DNA of 53,503 nucleotides from Kutzneria sp. (GTDB lineage Bacteria; Actinomycetota; Actinomycetes; Mycobacteriales; Pseudonocardiaceae). Made by a program: the position numbers and the translations under genes. Positions 8,119-15,865 of the stretch are shown here, piece after piece. How positions within the stretch are numbered: the stretch's first letter is position 1; the number at the start of each line of letters is the position of its first letter. The notes below the pieces were generated by a model. That model searched no databases and was not told the origin of the DNA. It saw nothing but the letters and a program-made list of their open reading frames with translations. The stretch spans positions 1 through 53,503 of the forward strand of contig JAFAZC010000015.1 of the NCBI GenBank assembly GCA_019239965.1, read 5' to 3'.

Positions 8119-9267
8119 TCAGCCCGCGGCCGGTGTGGTCGGCACCTTGATCCCACCGCTGATGATCTCCGCCTTGTAGGCCTCGACGATGTCGCGGATG
8201 TCGTCGATCCTGCCGCCGGAGGTGGCGTAGCCGACGCCGCCGACCGCGAGGTCGAACACCTTCGGCAGGGTGGCGAGGTCACCGCCGGCCACGGCGCGCA
8301 GGTAGTCGAACACGGCGAGGTCGACACTCTTGATCATTGACGAGATGATGACATCCCTGTAGTCGGCGAGCGTCGGCTGCTTGTACTGATCGGAGTCGAC
8401 GCCGATGGCGTAGGCGTTCCCCTTCTCCTTGACGGCCTGGAAGATGCCCTTGCCCGAGTTGCCGGCGGCCTGGTAGATCACGTCCGCACCGGCACTCAGC
8501 TCGCCCTGTGCCTTCAGGCGGCCCTTGGGCGGGTCCTGGTAGCCCCCTGGGTCACCGGCCGGGGTGATGTACTGGTCCTCGATCTTGATGCCGGGAGCCG
8601 CGGTCTTGGCGCCGAGGTCAAAGCCGGCCTGGAACTTCTGGATCAGCGGCACCTGGACGCCGCCGACGAAGCCGACATGGCACGCCTTGCTCTTATAGGC
8701 CGCGATCACGCCGACGAGGAAGGAGCCCTGCTCCTCGGTGAAGGTCAGCGGAGTCACGTTCGGCGCGTTGTCCACGGTGGAATCCACGATCGCGAACCTG
8801 GTGCCGGGAAAGTCCTTGGCGACATTGGCCAGTGGCAGGCCGTAGGCGTAGCCAACCGTGACGATCGGGTTGTAGCCGTCCTGCGCGAGCTGGCGGAGGC
8901 GGGCCTCCTTGGCCGCGTCAGACTCGTTGGGAGTCGCGGTGGTCTCCCTGACGTCCTTGACTCCGAGCTCCGCCTTGGCCCTGTCCAGCCCGTGCGCGGC
9001 CGCGTCGTTGAACGAGGCGTCACCGCGGCCGCCGATGTCGTAGGCGAGGCCGACCTTGAGCCCGCTCGCGTCGACCTTCTTGTCGCTGGTCGTGGTCGTC
9101 GAAGCGGCCGTGGCTTTGGGCGGGTCGGTGTACTTGCAGCCGCCAGCACCCTGGCTGGTGGTCGAGCCGCCGCCACCCGAGCCGGCGCTGTCCTTGGCGC
9201 AGGCGGCCAGCGAGACAACGCTGGTGAGCGCGATGGCGACCACCGCTACTCCACGCATACGACGCAC
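8119..9267 (-). CDS. BMP-family nucleoside-binding lipoprotein
   Basis: A 382-residue extracytoplasmic substrate-binding protein. Starting at GTG 9267 (GGGAGGAG nine bases upstream), the signal peptide ends in the lipobox LAAC, giving a lipidated Cys. A Ser/Gly-rich tether follows, then the BMP domain: LKVGLAYDIGGRGDASFNDAA, a family block for ligand binding, and GVDSDQYKQPTLADY near the C-terminus. It is the first gene of the uptake operon and should deliver nucleosides to the ATPase and permeases encoded behind it. A frame extension to 9318 lacks a ribosome site. Confidence 0.93.
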   Translation of the reverse strand: MRRMRGVAVVAIALTSVVSLAACAKDSAGSGGGGSTTSQGAGGCKYTDPPKATAASTTTTSDKKVDASGLKVGLAYDIGGRGDASFNDAAAHGLDRAKAELGVKDVRETTATPNESDAAKEARLRQLAQDGYNPIVTVGYAYGLPLANVAKDFPGTRFAIVDSTVDNAPNVTPLTFTEEQGSFLVGVIAAYKSKACHVGFVGGVQVPLIQKFQAGFDLGAKTAAPGIKIEDQYITPAGDPGGYQDPPKGRLKAQGELSAGADVIYQAAGNSGKGIFQAVKEKGNAYAIGVDSDQYKQPTLADYRDVIISSMIKSVDLAVFDYLRAVAGGDLATLPKVFDLAVGGVGYATSGGRIDDIRDIVEAYKAEIISGGIKVPTTPAAG

Positions 9268-9447
9268 GGTTGCCGTCTCCTCCCTGCTCGTCGAGCAGTG
9301 CGTACCGATGAGCCTCACGGATGAGCCTGTGCGGGCGAAACGGTACCTTCCCGCTGTTCTCCCGTCGACACTATGCCGCGAGGCGTGTAATCGAATCGTT
9401 GGCCCACCGGACCAGGCGATTGTCGGCCACCGCGAACGTTGCGGCCG

Positions 9448-9927
9448 TCAGCCGTCGCCATCGGGAGGAAGCAGCGGACCGCCGTCCCACTGGAAGATCA
9501 GGGTGGTGTGGACCAGCGCGACCTCGGGTCGTGCGGTGAACTCGTCGAGGACGAGCCGCTGCAGGTCCGCGGCGCCGGCGGCCGCCACCTGGACGAGGAA
9601 GTCGTCGGGCCCGGTCAGGTGGAACAGTGCGCGGGTTTCCGGCAGGGCCAGGGTGTGCCGCACGAAGGGGTCGACGAGTTCCCGGCGGTGTGGCTGCACC
9701 CGGATGAAAAGCAGTGCCTGCAACGGGCGCCCAAGAGCGGCCGGCTCGACCTTCAGGGCGGCGCCGGTGATGACGCCGGCGGACCGCAGCCTGGCGACGC
9801 GGTCAAGGCAGGTCGACGGCGCGACGCCGACGATGGCCGCCAGTGCCCGGTTGGTGATCCGGGCATTGTTCTGCAGCTCTCGCAGAATCAGCAGGTCGAC
9901 CGGGTCGAGTTGGGCCGAAGTGGTCAT
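9448..9927 (-). CDS. Lrp/AsnC-family transcriptional regulator
   Basis: A 159-residue regulator with the Lrp winged HTH at residues 8-60 (LDPVDLLILRELQNNARITNRALAAIVGV) and a C-terminal RAM effector domain (GPDDFLVQVAA). It is transcribed divergently from a Cys/Met-type PLP enzyme starting at 9986, with only 58 bases between them. By the usual Lrp logic it probably controls that enzyme in response to an amino acid, and may control its own promoter. Confidence 0.93.
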   Translation of the reverse strand: MTTSAQLDPVDLLILRELQNNARITNRALAAIVGVAPSTCLDRVARLRSAGVITGAALKVEPAALGRPLQALLFIRVQPHRRELVDPFVRHTLALPETRALFHLTGPDDFLVQVAAAGAADLQRLVLDEFTARPEVALVHTTLIFQWDGGPLLPPDGDG

Positions 9928-9985
9928 CAGTCGAATTTAGTGCGGGACTTTGGCCGATGGGTCGGGAAACGTCCAGGCTGTAGGC

Positions 9986-11119
9986 ATGACGAGTCTCCGT
10001 ACGAGGGCCGTGCACGCCGGTCGTGACGATCTTGTCGACCTCGGTTTGCACGCCGTCCCGATAGACCTGTCAACGACCTATCCGTCGCGTGACAGCCGTG
10101 ACGAGGCCGCTCGCCTCGACGAGGCGGCCATCGGTGTGCAGTTGGGTGCGCGTCCGGTTTACGGGCGGCTGGGGAACCCGACCGTGAGCCGCTTCGAGGC
10201 GGCCGTTGCCGATCTAGAGCACTGCGCGTCCGCGGTCGCCTTCGCCAGCGGTATGGCGGCGCTGTCGGCGTGCCTACTCGCCGCGGTGGCCGCTGGCCGC
10301 CGACACGTGGTCGCGGTCCGGCCGCTGTACGGGACCACCGACCACCTGCTCGCCTCCGGTCTACTCGGCACCGAGGTCACCTGGTCGACACCGGAGGGCG
10401 TTGGTGACGCGGTGCGTCCGGGCACTGGACTGGTCATCGTCGAGTCCCCGGCCAACCCCACGATGTCCGAGGTCGACCTCGACGCGCTCGCCGGCCGCTG
10501 CGGCGACGCGGCGCTGGTGGTGGACAACACCTTCGCCACGCCGGTGTTGCAGCGGCCGGTCGAGTTCGGCGCACGGATCGTGCTGCACAGCGCCACCAAG
10601 TTCCTCGGCGGCCACGGCGACGTGATGGGCGGGATCGTGGCCTGCGACGAGGAGTTCACCAGGACGCTGCGGCAGATCCGGTTCGCCACCGGCGGTGTGC
10701 TGCATCCGCTCGCCGGTTACCTCCTGCTGCGCGGTCTGGCCACGCTGCCGGTTCGGGTCGCCGCCGCCTCGGCCACCGCCGCCGAACTGGCGTCCAGGTT
10801 GGCCGCGCATCCCTCGGTGCGCAGGGTGTATCGCCCGGGTTTCGGGGGGCCACTGCTGTCCTTCGACGTTCTCGGCGACCCCCACGCGGTGATCGGGTCG
10901 GTCCGCCTCGTCTCGCCTGCGGTCAGTCTCGGCAGCGTGGACACGCTGATACAGCATCCGGCGTCGATCAGCCATCACATCATGTCCGCCGAGGACCGCC
11001 GCGATGCCGGCATCAGTGATCAGCTGCTGCGTGTCTCCGTCGGCCTCGAGCACGTCGACGACCTGTGGGCCGACCTCGATCAGGCCCTTGCCGGTTCACT
11101 CGTCGGCCGCGCTGGCTGA
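9986..11119 (+). CDS. Cys/Met metabolism PLP-dependent lyase (methionine gamma-lyase/cystathionine gamma-lyase-like)
   Basis: A 377-residue fold-type I PLP enzyme. The PLP lysine lies in SATKFLGGHGD, the phosphate-binding segment is FASGMAAL, and VVDNTFATPVLQRP and PVYGRLGNPT are further family marks. ATG 9986 gives a normal N-terminus (TRAVHAGRD); the frame continues upstream only a little. Divergent Lrp control favours a catabolic lyase (methionine gamma-lyase or cystathionine gamma-lyase) over a synthase, but the exact substrate cannot be read from the sequence. Its last 24 bases overlap the convergent gene at 11096. Confidence 0.85.
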   Translation: MTSLRTRAVHAGRDDLVDLGLHAVPIDLSTTYPSRDSRDEAARLDEAAIGVQLGARPVYGRLGNPTVSRFEAAVADLEHCASAVAFASGMAALSACLLAAVAAGRRHVVAVRPLYGTTDHLLASGLLGTEVTWSTPEGVGDAVRPGTGLVIVESPANPTMSEVDLDALAGRCGDAALVVDNTFATPVLQRPVEFGARIVLHSATKFLGGHGDVMGGIVACDEEFTRTLRQIRFATGGVLHPLAGYLLLRGLATLPVRVAAASATAAELASRLAAHPSVRRVYRPGFGGPLLSFDVLGDPHAVIGSVRLVSPAVSLGSVDTLIQHPASISHHIMSAEDRRDAGISDQLLRVSVGLEHVDDLWADLDQALAGSLVGRAG

Positions 11120-11347
11120 CCGCCGTCTCGCGGCCGCGAGACCACGCCACCCGAGCACGGCGATGCCGGTGCCCAGCGCCAGTGAGATCACCGCGAGCAC
11201 CCAGTGCACCACGAGAAAGCCGGTGGGTGAACCGGCGGAGAAGGACCGCGGATCGTTGGCCACATTGACCATGAGTGTTACCCAGATCACCCAGGTCCAG
11301 GCCCCGAAGCCGAGCAGGAACAGGGAGGCACCGCGGGACAGCGTCAT
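11096..11347 (-). CDS. SCO4848-family small membrane protein
   Basis: An 83-residue protein with two predicted membrane helices (about residues 6-27 and 45-68) and a basic C-terminus. The motif GAWTWVIWVTLM and the second helix VVHWVLAVISLALG match the SCO4848 family of actinobacteria. In Streptomyces this gene lies next to a D-Ala-D-Ala carboxypeptidase homolog, as here (12128-13480). Function is unknown; the context suggests the envelope. It starts at ATG 11347 and ends convergently inside the 3' end of the PLP enzyme gene. Confidence 0.8.
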   Translation of the reverse strand: MTLSRGASLFLLGFGAWTWVIWVTLMVNVANDPRSFSAGSPTGFLVVHWVLAVISLALGTGIAVLGWRGLAAARRRSASAADE

Positions 11348-11411
11348 CGCGACAGTATCGTCCTGACGGGTTCCGGTGTCGTCATGGATACCAGCGAATC
11401 GTTCGACGTGT

Positions 11412-11987
11412 TCAGGGCAGCAGGTCGTCCAGGCCGACCTCGACCGGCACCGGTGCCGCGGTGATGCGGACCCGCTCGCCGGTGCCGGCTCGCAGATCCC
11501 GCACGTACCGGCCGGACTCCAGTCGATAGGTGGTGAGCACGACACTGGTCTCCGCCTGGTCCACCGTCCACAGGAACGGCACTCCGGCGCCCGCGTACGC
11601 GGCCATCTTCGTGTCGCGCTCGCTGCGGGTGTTGCCCGGTGACCACACCTCCACCACGAGCTCCAACGCCTCCGGGGGGAAACTAACACCGATCGGCCGG
11701 GAATTCAGGACCGCGACATCGGGAATCAAGCCAGTACGTAGCGCGGTGCTGATCTTCGTGGCGATCGCGGTCACGGCGTACAGATCCGACCGGCCAGCGG
11801 CGCGCAGCGCGTCCTTGATGGCCATACGAAGCTCATCACTCGCATACTGGTGCGGTCCCGATGCTGTCGGGCTCGCGACCCAGTACCCCCAGATGAGCTC
11901 CAGTCGGCCGCCATCGGCGGACTGGTCGGCGGCCAACCAGTCCTCGACCGTGTGCGGCCCGATCGGATGTTCCAGCGCCGCGGTCAT
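11412..11987 (-). CDS. Uma2-family (DUF820) putative endonuclease
   Basis: A 191-residue protein of the restriction-endonuclease-like Uma2 fold. The PD-(D/E)xK-type core is visible as LIPDVAVL, then ELVVEVWSPGNT, followed by RDTKMAAYAGAGVPFLWTVD. The start is taken at ATG 11987 because GGAGG lies five bases before it; a GTG three bases earlier is too close. Uma2 genes are common and multicopy in actinobacteria and cyanobacteria, and their cellular target is generally unknown. It stands alone, inserted between the SCO4848 gene and its usual carboxypeptidase partner. Confidence 0.88.
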   Translation of the reverse strand: MTAALEHPIGPHTVEDWLAADQSADGGRLELIWGYWVASPTASGPHQYASDELRMAIKDALRAAGRSDLYAVTAIATKISTALRTGLIPDVAVLNSRPIGVSFPPEALELVVEVWSPGNTRSERDTKMAAYAGAGVPFLWTVDQAETSVVLTTYRLESGRYVRDLRAGTGERVRITAAPVPVEVGLDDLLP

Positions 11988-12127
11988 CACTACCTCCGGA
12001 GCTCGACCTGCGGCCAGTTTCCCGCACGGGCGGCGGCGGACGACGGCATCTGTCCTGGTGAGGACTCTTCACCGGGGCTAGCCCCTCTGCTCTGCCCACC
12101 ACACGAGTGAGGCATTAGCCTGCCAGG

Positions 12128-13480
12128 GTGTCTCTTCCCGCTCGCCGGCCCATCGCTGCCCTGGTCCTCACCATGAGCGTCCTCGCCCTTTCCGCCGTGC
12201 TCGCGCCGATGAACGGCACAGTCGCGGCAGCACCGGTGACTACCACGACCAGTGCGACCAGCCCGACCGCCACCTCAACTTCCGGCACTGGCACCAACTC
12301 CAGTGCCTGTCTGTACAAACAATCCCCTCCGCCCGCCGAGGACGGTGCCGAGCAGCCGGCGCCCGGTGTCGCGGCGCCCAGTCCGCTGCCGGTTCCGACC
12401 GACCCCATCGGCGGAAGCCAACTGGGCGGCTGCGGGTGGGTGCTGCCGTCCGACTCGACCGCCAAGCTGCCGCCCTCGGAGGTGAACGCCGCCTCCTGGG
12501 TGCTTGCCGACCTCGACACCGGCCAGATCCTCGCAGCCAAGGATCCCCATGGCCGACAGCGGCCGGCTGCGCTGGTCAAGGTGCTGCTCGCGATGGTCGC
12601 GCTCACCGAACTCAAGCCGAGCACACCCGTTCTGGCCGTCGCGGAGGATGTCGACTCGGCGCGGAACACCGCGAAGATCGGCATAGCACCTGGCGCCAAG
12701 TACACCGTCGACCAGCTGGTGCGGGCGATGTTGATGCGCCCGGGAAACGATGTGCCTCACGCGCTGGCAAGAGCGGTGGGCGGGCCAACAGGCGGTGTGC
12801 AGAAGGCTCTGCAGAAGATGAACGACCTCGCCGCGAAGATGGGGGCGCTGGATACCAGGATCATCACCCCGACGGGGTTGGACGGGCCCGGGATGAGCAC
12901 GTCAGCGTACGACCTCGCGTTGATCTATCGGCATGCCATCCAGTTGCCGGCCTTCGCCGAGGCGCAGGCGGCCAAGTCGGTCACGCTGGGCGGCACGGTC
13001 ATCCGCAACAGTGACCCGCTGATGACCAGTTTCCCGGGGGCCATCGCGGGCATCACCAGCAACACCACCAACGCGCACTGGACGAACCTCTCAGCGGCGA
13101 CGAGGAACGGGCGGCGGCTGGTCACCGTTCTGCTGCGGATGGACCAGGAGCAGAACGCGTCCTACCGGCAAGCCGCCAAGCTGCTCGACTACGGGTTCGA
13201 CCTCAGCGGCGCTGCGGTCCACCCCGTCGGCAACCTCGTTGACAATGCGCCGCCGCAGTCGCTGGGGCCCACCAAGCCCAGCACCACGGGGACGGAAGCG
13301 GTCGGGAGCACGCACAATGACGCGGCCGGAAGCGGCCCGATGTTCGACGCGTTCGGCAACGTCGGCATGCCGTTGACGGTCGTGGCCGGTGTGGTGGTGT
13401 TGGTGGCACTGGCCATGTATCTGCGCAAGCGCAGGATCAGGGCCGCGAGAGCGAAGATGAGTGCGTCGATACCGCACTGA
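12128..13480 (+). CDS. D-alanyl-D-alanine carboxypeptidase (S11) homolog lacking catalytic motifs
   Basis: A 450-residue secreted, membrane-anchored protein: N-terminal signal peptide, Thr/Ser/Pro-rich linker, S11 penicillin-binding domain (about 110-370), linker and a C-terminal membrane helix (about 415-435) with a basic tail. The fold is recognisable from SWVLADLDTGQILAAKDPHG, ITPTGLDGPGMST and ATRNGRRLVTVLLR. All three active-site motifs are altered: SxxK is A148-L-V-K151, SxN is P205-G-N207 and KTG is I309-T-S311. Without the nucleophilic Ser it should not cleave or bind beta-lactam covalently. It may be a peptidoglycan-binding or regulatory pseudoenzyme. Translation starts at GTG 12128. 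Confidence 0.9.
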   Translation: MSLPARRPIAALVLTMSVLALSAVLAPMNGTVAAAPVTTTTSATSPTATSTSGTGTNSSACLYKQSPPPAEDGAEQPAPGVAAPSPLPVPTDPIGGSQLGGCGWVLPSDSTAKLPPSEVNAASWVLADLDTGQILAAKDPHGRQRPAALVKVLLAMVALTELKPSTPVLAVAEDVDSARNTAKIGIAPGAKYTVDQLVRAMLMRPGNDVPHALARAVGGPTGGVQKALQKMNDLAAKMGALDTRIITPTGLDGPGMSTSAYDLALIYRHAIQLPAFAEAQAAKSVTLGGTVIRNSDPLMTSFPGAIAGITSNTTNAHWTNLSAATRNGRRLVTVLLRMDQEQNASYRQAAKLLDYGFDLSGAAVHPVGNLVDNAPPQSLGPTKPSTTGTEAVGSTHNDAAGSGPMFDAFGNVGMPLTVVAGVVVLVALAMYLRKRRIRAARAKMSASIPH

Positions 13481-13515
13481 AAACTTTGGGCACGCGGAAA
13501 CGGAAAACCGATCCA

Positions 13516-14550
13516 TCAGAGGCGTCGGCCGAGGCGGCCGAGGGCGAGGCCGATGACGGTGCCGACGCCGAGAAGGCCGGCTGCCGTCTTGATGTCGGGT
13601 GCGGAACCGATAGGCGTCGCGGCCTGGGCCACCACCCGCGGCGGCTCGTCGGCCGGGTCGGCGGATCGTGCCACGTTCTCCCGTGCCGTCGCGGTCCACG
13701 CCGTGACGAAGACGAGGAGTCTGGACACGAGGTTGATGAACACCAGCAACCCGAGCACCGTGCCCAGCACCGAGAACGCCGGCGAACCTTTGATCAACTG
13801 AAGGTAGACGTTGCCGACCTGCTTGAGCACCTCGAAACCGACCGCGCCGGCCACAGCGCCCCGTACCGCGCTGCGCACGCCGACCATGACCCGCGGCAGG
13901 CCGGACAGCACCCACAGGAATATCAGCCAGCTTGTCAGCAGTCCCAGGACCAGCGATCCGATCGTGAGCAGAACACCGGCCGGGCCGCTTCCGGTGAGTC
14001 CCACGAAGTCGAGCAGCGAGGTGCCGACGCTGGTGCCGATCGCCGCGATGCCAAGTGACACCAGCAGTGACAGGCCGAGCCCGATCAGCGCGAGCAGGTC
14101 CTTGACCGCGGTTCGCAGAATGGGCAGTTCGGGACGTGAGCGGGTCCACTGTGCGGTCAACGCATCGCGAAGGCTGGTCATCCAGCCCAGTCCGGAATAG
14201 GCGGCCGCGAGCAAGCCGACGATTCCCATGGAGCCGCGTGCGTCGACCATCTTGTCGACGATCGTCGCGAGCTGCCCGCCGAGCTCACCGGGAACAGCGG
14301 CGACGACACCGTCTTTGAGCTTGACGAGCAGGGTGGTGTCGCCAGCGAGGACGTAACCGGCCACTGAGAAGCCGAGCATCAGCATGGGAATCAGCGACAG
14401 CACGCTGTAATACGTGATGGAAGCGGCGTAGTGGTCGCCGTACCGTTCGCCGTACCGGGCGCCCGCCCGCGCCAGGTGATCCAGCCACGGGTACTCGGCG
14501 CGCATCCTGGCGAACACGGGCCTCTTGGCGGATGCCGCACGCGTGGACAC
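13516..14550 (-). CDS. YihY/BrkB (UPF0761) family membrane protein
   Basis: A 344-residue polytopic inner-membrane protein starting at GTG 14550. The family block YGDHYAASITYYSVLSLIPMLMLGFSVAGYVL at the first helix and GLGWMTSLRDALTAQW are clear, and about six hydrophobic segments follow. The old annotation 'ribonuclease BN' for this family is wrong; function is unsettled, and some members have been proposed as transporters. It is convergent with the carboxypeptidase homolog and ends in an Ala/Gly-rich cytoplasmic tail. Confidence 0.9.
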   Translation of the reverse strand: MSTRAASAKRPVFARMRAEYPWLDHLARAGARYGERYGDHYAASITYYSVLSLIPMLMLGFSVAGYVLAGDTTLLVKLKDGVVAAVPGELGGQLATIVDKMVDARGSMGIVGLLAAAYSGLGWMTSLRDALTAQWTRSRPELPILRTAVKDLLALIGLGLSLLVSLGIAAIGTSVGTSLLDFVGLTGSGPAGVLLTIGSLVLGLLTSWLIFLWVLSGLPRVMVGVRSAVRGAVAGAVGFEVLKQVGNVYLQLIKGSPAFSVLGTVLGLLVFINLVSRLLVFVTAWTATARENVARSADPADEPPRVVAQAATPIGSAPDIKTAAGLLGVGTVIGLALGRLGRRL

Positions 14551-14590
14551 GGGCAGACGTTAACCGGCGACAGCGCGCGGCGCACCCCGA

Positions 14591-14632
14591 ACCCGGTGAT
14601 CAGGCCCCGATGATCAGACCCCGATGATCAGA
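14591..14632. repeat. 14-bp tandem repeat, about three units
   Basis: Two exact adjacent copies of CCCCGATGATCAGA occupy 14605-14632. A degenerate copy (11 of 14 bases) occupies 14591-14604. Each unit contains the palindrome TGATCA. The repeat runs over the stop codon of the small membrane protein gene at 14628, so unit number could change its C-terminus. Confidence 0.8.
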
Positions 14633-14963
14633 CCTTGGTGGAGGCACGCGCCACGGAGACTTCCGGGGCCTGCATGGTGAGCTCGGAGGTCGTCGGGGCG
14701 ATCTGCGGGACCTGCCGCGCGATCGTGCGAGCCTGTCGGGTGACACGCCTGCGGTGTCGCCACAGTCCGGCGATCATGCCGAGGACGCCGAGGAGTATGG
14801 CGACCGTGGCGACCGAGCCACCGAAGGTGACCGGAACATGGCTCTGGATGGCCGGTTCGTCGGTGGCCGCGTGAGCGGCGGTGGCGCCCGCCTCCAGAAG
14901 TACCCAGGTGAGGCACGTGACAGCGAGACCAACGCGCAACGGGTACTGGACGTGGTTACGCAC
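14628..14963 (-). CDS. small secreted/membrane protein of unknown function
   Basis: A 111-residue protein starting at GTG 14963 with GGGAGA seven bases upstream. An N-terminal signal peptide ends near AAHAA. A short extracytoplasmic segment follows, then a second membrane helix (about residues 48-66) and a basic cytoplasmic tail (WRHRRRVTRQARTIARQ). No family is recognised. It lies between YihY and the LAXTG surface protein on the same strand, suggesting an envelope role. Confidence 0.6.
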   Translation of the reverse strand: MRNHVQYPLRVGLAVTCLTWVLLEAGATAAHAATDEPAIQSHVPVTFGGSVATVAILLGVLGMIAGLWRHRRRVTRQARTIARQVPQIAPTTSELTMQAPEVSVARASTKV

Positions 14964-15123
14964 TGCGGGATCTCCCGATGGTGAGCCGTGCCTGAATCGG
15001 GCGCGACTGTTGGGACCACTGATCGGAAACTAGCGAACGTGTCAACCCCGCCGATGAGGGGCGTAGTTGTTCCGTCACAGTCAGCGAGAATAACGACATC
15101 ATCAATCGGATCATCCGTCGGGT

Positions 15124-15156
15124 ACCGGGGCGCCCGGTCGATGCGGGCGCCCCGGT
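15124..15156 (-). terminator. strong hairpin after the LAXTG protein gene
   Basis: ACCGGGGCGCCCG (15124-15136) pairs perfectly with CGGGCGCCCCGGT (15144-15156) across a seven-base loop, five bases beyond the TAA at 15162-15164. There is no U-tract, as is common for actinobacterial terminators. Confidence 0.8.
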
Positions 15157-15161
15157 CGCCA

Positions 15162-15746
15162 TTACGGCCGTGCGGCGGGCTTGCGTCGCACCGCGAGCAG
15201 CAGAACGCCCACAGCCACCAGCAACACGCCGCCGGCGATCATGCCGCCGGCGCTGCCGTGGGTGCCGGTGTAGGCCAGTTGCTCCGTGCCGGAGCCGGGC
15301 GTCGTCGTGGACACCGGTGGTGTGGTCGCCCCCGGGGGAGTGGTGGATCCCGATGGCGGTGTGGTGGTCGACCCGGGCGGAGTCGTTGTCGACCCGGGCG
15401 GAGTCGTGGTTGTTCCGGGTGGCGTGGTGGTCGATCCCGGCGGTGTGGTGGTCGACCCCGGTGGAGTTGTTGTGGATCCCGGTGGAGTCGTGGTTGAGCC
15501 GGGCGGCGTCGTTGTGCAGCTCGGAGGTGTCGTGGTGTTCGGCGGTGTGGTCGTCAAGGGTGGAGTGGTCAAGGGCGGGACGGTCAAGGGCGGTGTAGTC
15601 GTCAAGGGTGGGTTGCCGCGGAAATGCACGGACTGCACTACGTCGCGACCGGGTGTGCTGGCGGCGAGGGCTACCCCGGTGCCCGCCACGATCATCCCCG
15701 ACACCAGTACGGCAAGGGGGAGCGCGACTCTGCTGATGTTGCGCAC
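15162..15746 (-). CDS. Thr/Pro-repeat surface protein with LAXTG sorting signal
   Basis: A 194-residue protein starting at GTG 15746 with GGAAGGA six bases upstream. It has a signal peptide ending near VALAAST, then about 110 residues dominated by a seven-residue repeat TTTPPGS (about eight copies), then the sorting signal LAYTG, a hydrophobic helix and a basic tail (RRKPAARP). LAxTG is the recognition motif of class E sortases of actinobacteria, so the protein should be linked to peptidoglycan. No sortase gene lies in this window. The Thr/Pro stalk is likely extended and possibly glycosylated (inference). Confidence 0.85.
   Translation of the reverse strand: MRNISRVALPLAVLVSGMIVAGTGVALAASTPGRDVVQSVHFRGNPPLTTTPPLTVPPLTTPPLTTTPPNTTTPPSCTTTPPGSTTTPPGSTTTPPGSTTTPPGSTTTPPGTTTTPPGSTTTPPGSTTTPPSGSTTPPGATTPPVSTTTPGSGTEQLAYTGTHGSAGGMIAGGVLLVAVGVLLLAVRRKPAARP
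15355..15520 (-). repeat. 21-bp coding tandem repeat (TTTPPGS units)
   Basis: About eight imperfect 21-base units encode the TTTPPGS heptad. The copies differ at synonymous positions (GAC/GAT, CCG/CCC on the plus strand), showing that the protein repeat is conserved more strictly than the DNA. Unit number is likely to vary between strains. Borders are approximate. Confidence 0.8.
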
Positions 15747-15823
15747 GAAGCTTCCTTCCGGGGAGTTTGCGAGGGCAAACTGGGAAGATACCCAAAAGGA
15801 ATAACGAAATACGGCCAAAACGC

Positions 15824-15836
15824 TCACTCGAACGGG
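15824..15836. promoter_or_regulatory. TCACTCGAACGGG element upstream of the LAXTG gene
   Basis: This 13-base element lies 78 bases upstream of the GTG of the LAXTG gene. An identical copy is at 37727-37739 upstream of the coiled-coil gene. Both are in AT-richer non-coding DNA, so it may be a shared regulator site. Chance 13-base matches are not rare in a window this size, so confidence is low. Confidence 0.3.
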
Positions 15837-15865
15837 TCCATTTGGATCAATGTGCGTGGAGTCTG

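Noticed and set aside
7033..8340. 435-codon open frame on the plus strand
   Set aside because: It is antisense to the nucleoside ABC ATPase gene and has no recognisable motif.
15355..15520. Regular repeats considered as a CRISPR array
   Set aside because: Units are 21 bases, contiguous and without spacers, and encode a protein heptad.
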